A program made the position numbers and the translations under genes. From Candidatus Omnitrophota bacterium (lineage in GTDB: Bacteria; Omnitrophota; Gorgyraeia; Gygaellales; Profunditerraquicolaceae), in assembly GCA_903907475.1 (NCBI GenBank), contig CAIVOB010000097.1, positions 1 to 7,962 of the forward strand: a DNA stretch of 7,962 bases, read 5' to 3'. Below the pieces are notes generated by a model that was given only the letters and a program-made list of their open reading frames with translations, did not search any database and was not told where the DNA came from. This document shows positions 5,781-7,962 of this stretch, in pieces (the first letter of the stretch is position 1; every line of letters begins with the position of its first letter).

Positions 5781-7962
5781 TGTCTAAATTTGTGATTGTC
5801 GGCGCATCTAGCGCCGGTTATTTAAGCGCGTTAAAATTAAGAGCTGCCGACGCTCAAGCTCAGGTTATCCTGGTTTCGGAAGAAGAGTGCTTGCCTTATG
5901 AACGTGAAAATTTAGCTAAATTTATCGCGGGAGATATTTCGTTAGCGCAATTGTATTTCGCAAACGAATCTTATTACGCGCAAAATAATTTAGAACTTAT
6001 TTTGGGCAGGAAAGTTGTGAGTATTAATGCCGCTAAGAAAACGGTTTATTTTAAAGTAAAGGGGAGTTTAAGTTACGATTATTTAATCGTTACCACGGGC
6101 AAGCGTTTTAGCGATCCGGATATTCCCGGGGCCAAGAAAAAAGGCGTTTTTAATTTTTATCGCTTAGCGGAGATTTTGGAATTTCAGAAGTTTTTACTTT
6201 GCGAGCCTGTTTGTTTGGTGGGAACGGATGTTTTAGCTTTAGAAGTCGCCGGCGCGATTGCGAAAAAGTTTAAAGTTGAAGTAAAATTGTTAAGTGAGAA
6301 TAAATTTTCGGATTTTTCTTTGCCTGCTGGAGTAGAATTAGTACCTGAAGCATTGGATCAGATTATCGGTGAAGGCCAGGTGCAGGCGATTAAATTAAAA
6401 AACGGTAAAGCTTTCGGCGTGGGCGCGGTAGTTTGGATGGGGGATTTAAAAGGGAATATTGAATTATTTAAAGATACCGCTCTGATTTTAGATAAAGATA
6501 CGGTGGTGGTGGATGCGCAGATGCGCACGAATTTAGAAAGTGTTCTCGCTTGCGGGGCAATCGTTTCCGGAAGTTTAGATTTTAAGGAAGATGTACAGAA
6601 AATGGTGGATGGATTATTTAAAAGCCAGGAAGTTAAAGCGATGTCAATTGAGGCATTAACAAATTTAGGGATTCAGGGAGCAACGCGGATTTTAGATCTT
6701 ACTCAAGAAAGGCTTGAAGCGCTGATTGCTCAAAAGGGCGGGGCGACTAAAATCGCTTTTCCGGGTACAAATTATTATTTACCTTTGATTAATGCGCTTT
6801 TAAATATTGAAGTTCGAGATTTAAATGATTGTTTGACGGTTTTTAAAGAAGCGCAAAAATTAGCGCACCAGCAGCCTACCGCTAGTGGTTTAGTGCTTAC
6901 TAGTTTGGGTGGAATTTTTAATCCAGGAATTGCGAGTTTGGTTTGTGAAGAGATTTTGGCCGCTTTGGCAGTGCTGACGCAAGAACATCCGCAAGGTGGG
7001 TTAGGATTTATTCCGGATAATATTTTGCGTTCTTTAGGTTTGCAATTAGTTGATGGAAGAATTTCAGGGATCGCGGTGATTTTGGGCCCGGCTAAAGATG
7101 CGCAGGCGGCGCTGGAGTTAGTACGTGATTTTCAATCTAAGAGCATTGTTTGTCTACTTGCGGGTAATTTCGAGGGAAAGACTTTTAAAGCGCAGCTGGA
7201 GAATAAAGGGGTGCAGCTGGGTTTAGAAAATTATATCGTGGCTTTGGGTGATGATTACCTTTCGGCAATTTATGCTTTAAATTTTGCTTTGCGCGCGCCT
7301 TTAATTTATGGTGGAAATAAACCTGGGCAATGGTCTGGAGTATTAGAATACCTGCGTCAGCGCGTTTTGGCGTTTGTACTTTTACTTAGTCATGCCGACG
7401 AGGCTTTGGCAGCCACGGGATTTGGGGCTTTAGCGTTCGGTTTTCCAATTATTACAGATTTAGATTTTCCGCAATTAGGAAAGATTGACTCAACATTATT
7501 TGAAGCTTTAGTGGTAGAAAAAGATTACCGGAAAATACCGGAAAAATGTGTTATTACTCGAGGAATTAAGGTTAAGATGTCGGAGGTCGCAATTCCGGTG
7601 CCTTATGCCGCTGCCTTTGAAGGTGAGCGCGTGCGCCGGGAACAGCTGGCGGTGGAATTCGGTTCTAAAGCGAGTAAAGCTTTTGAATTTTTAGTTTCTA
7701 AAGCTGAAGCGGAGATTAAAGACGGAAGCATTGAATTGATTGGTCCGGATATTGATGCATTGCCGGAAGGATCTAGCGTTTTACCTTTGGCGATCATCGT
7801 AGAAGTTTTCGGCCGTAAAATGCAAAAGGATTTTGAACCAATTCTTGAACGGCAGATTCATCGTTTCATTAATTATGCCATGGGCCTTATGCATATGGGG
7901 CAGCGGGATATGGTTTGGATACGGATCTCTAAGGATGCTTTTGCGCAAGGTTTTAAAATTAA
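5780..7962 (+). CDS. acsB: FNOR-like flavoprotein fused to acetyl-CoA synthase beta subunit (AcsB), 3' partial
   Basis: One open frame of 727 codons runs to the window edge. Residues 1-~285 resemble rubredoxin-reductase/CODH-linked FAD-NAD oxidoreductases: FVIVGASSAG at 4-13, LPYERENLAKFIAGD at 38-52, LELILGRKVVSINAAKKTV at 71-89, YDYLIVTTGKRF at 99-110, a second Rossmann-like segment CLVGTDVLALEVAGAI at 145-160, and VVVDAQMRTNLESVLACGAI at 242-261. From ~295 the sequence is bacterial AcsB: FPGTNYYLPLI at 327-337, ATGFGALAFGFPIITD at 545-560, AAFEGERVRR at 611-620, IELIGPDIDALPEG at 651-664, VEVFGRKMQKDFEPILERQI at 674-693, and MGQRDMVWIRISKDAFAQGF at 706-725. This covers the CODH-contacting and middle domains. 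The A-cluster cysteines would follow downstream. ACS joins CO, a corrinoid methyl group and CoA into acetyl-CoA. A whole fusion would be about 1,000 residues against ~730 for ordinary AcsB. The ATG overlaps the metF stop. Confidence 0.93.
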   Translation, partial: MSKFVIVGASSAGYLSALKLRAADAQAQVILVSEEECLPYERENLAKFIAGDISLAQLYFANESYYAQNNLELILGRKVVSINAAKKTVYFKVKGSLSYDYLIVTTGKRFSDPDIPGAKKKGVFNFYRLAEILEFQKFLLCEPVCLVGTDVLALEVAGAIAKKFKVEVKLLSENKFSDFSLPAGVELVPEALDQIIGEGQVQAIKLKNGKAFGVGAVVWMGDLKGNIELFKDTALILDKDTVVVDAQMRTNLESVLACGAIVSGSLDFKEDVQKMVDGLFKSQEVKAMSIEALTNLGIQGATRILDLTQERLEALIAQKGGATKIAFPGTNYYLPLINALLNIEVRDLNDCLTVFKEAQKLAHQQPTASGLVLTSLGGIFNPGIASLVCEEILAALAVLTQEHPQGGLGFIPDNILRSLGLQLVDGRISGIAVILGPAKDAQAALELVRDFQSKSIVCLLAGNFEGKTFKAQLENKGVQLGLENYIVALGDDYLSAIYALNFALRAPLIYGGNKPGQWSGVLEYLRQRVLAFVLLLSHADEALAATGFGALAFGFPIITDLDFPQLGKIDSTLFEALVVEKDYRKIPEKCVITRGIKVKMSEVAIPVPYAAAFEGERVRREQLAVEFGSKASKAFEFLVSKAEAEIKDGSIELIGPDIDALPEGSSVLPLAIIVEVFGRKMQKDFEPILERQIHRFINYAMGLMHMGQRDMVWIRISKDAFAQGFKI
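6627..6643 (+). promoter_or_regulatory. Possible internal ribosome site and ATG at the flavoprotein-ACS junction
   Basis: AGGAAG (6627-6632) stands 8 bases before an in-frame ATG at 6641-6643, codon 288 of the fusion. AcsB homology begins about 7-12 residues later, so this ATG would be a natural start for a free ACS subunit. It may be a working internal start or a relic of two once-separate genes. Chance occurrence in a purine-rich region cannot be excluded. Confidence 0.35.

Noticed and set aside
7603..7797. Minus-strand ORF of 64 codons inside the ACS half
   Set aside because: It lies opposite a strongly conserved AcsB segment, has no recognisable motif, and its low-complexity Ser/Ala-rich product is what antisense reading of such codons gives.
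5780..7962. The junction as two genes merged by sequencing error
   Set aside because: Both halves share one frame with no stop and codon use does not change, so no indel is needed to explain it. It remains listed as a refutation test for the fusion.

Overview
The window is a bacterial chromosomal segment with every gene on the + strand, packed end to end with overlaps or gaps of at most about 25 bases. It is moderately AT-rich and reads as one long operon or as two fused operons. I see no rRNA, tRNA, CRISPR array, transposon or convincing terminator. No gene-free stretch reaches 300 bases.

The left half (1-3166) is housekeeping. It holds the last codons of queA, then tgt, trmD, rplS, rnhB and a yraN-family gene: queuosine tRNA modification, m1G37 tRNA methylation, ribosomal protein bL19, RNase HII and a nuclease-fold protein. 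The yraN reading frame is broken. It can be read only through a -1 shift at a perfect A AAA AAG heptamer, or after correcting a lost A in a 7-A run.

The right half (3176-7962) carries carbon metabolism of the Wood-Ljungdahl (reductive acetyl-CoA) pathway. fchA and folD overlap by 23 bases, then come a small DUF486 membrane protein, metF, and a long ORF that runs off the right edge. FolD has Gln where the cyclohydrolase lysine should be. FchA, encoded just upstream, therefore probably does the cyclohydrolase step and FolD only the dehydrogenase step. MetF then makes methyl-THF.

The most unusual gene is the last one. Its first ~285 residues are an FAD/NAD(P)-type oxidoreductase module of the rubredoxin-reductase/FNOR kind. 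This continues without a stop into the N-terminal and middle domains of bacterial acetyl-CoA synthase (AcsB). The A-cluster cysteines would lie beyond the window. The flavoprotein half has eroded dinucleotide motifs, and a possible internal start lies exactly at the junction.

The organism is probably an anaerobic bacterium using the folate-type Wood-Ljungdahl pathway. The bacterial form of AcsB, bL19 and the queA-tgt pair argue against an archaeon. The arrangement and style recall candidate phyla such as Omnitrophota, but that placement is a low-confidence guess from memory. Formate-THF ligase, the methyltransferase, the corrinoid protein and CO dehydrogenase are not in the window.
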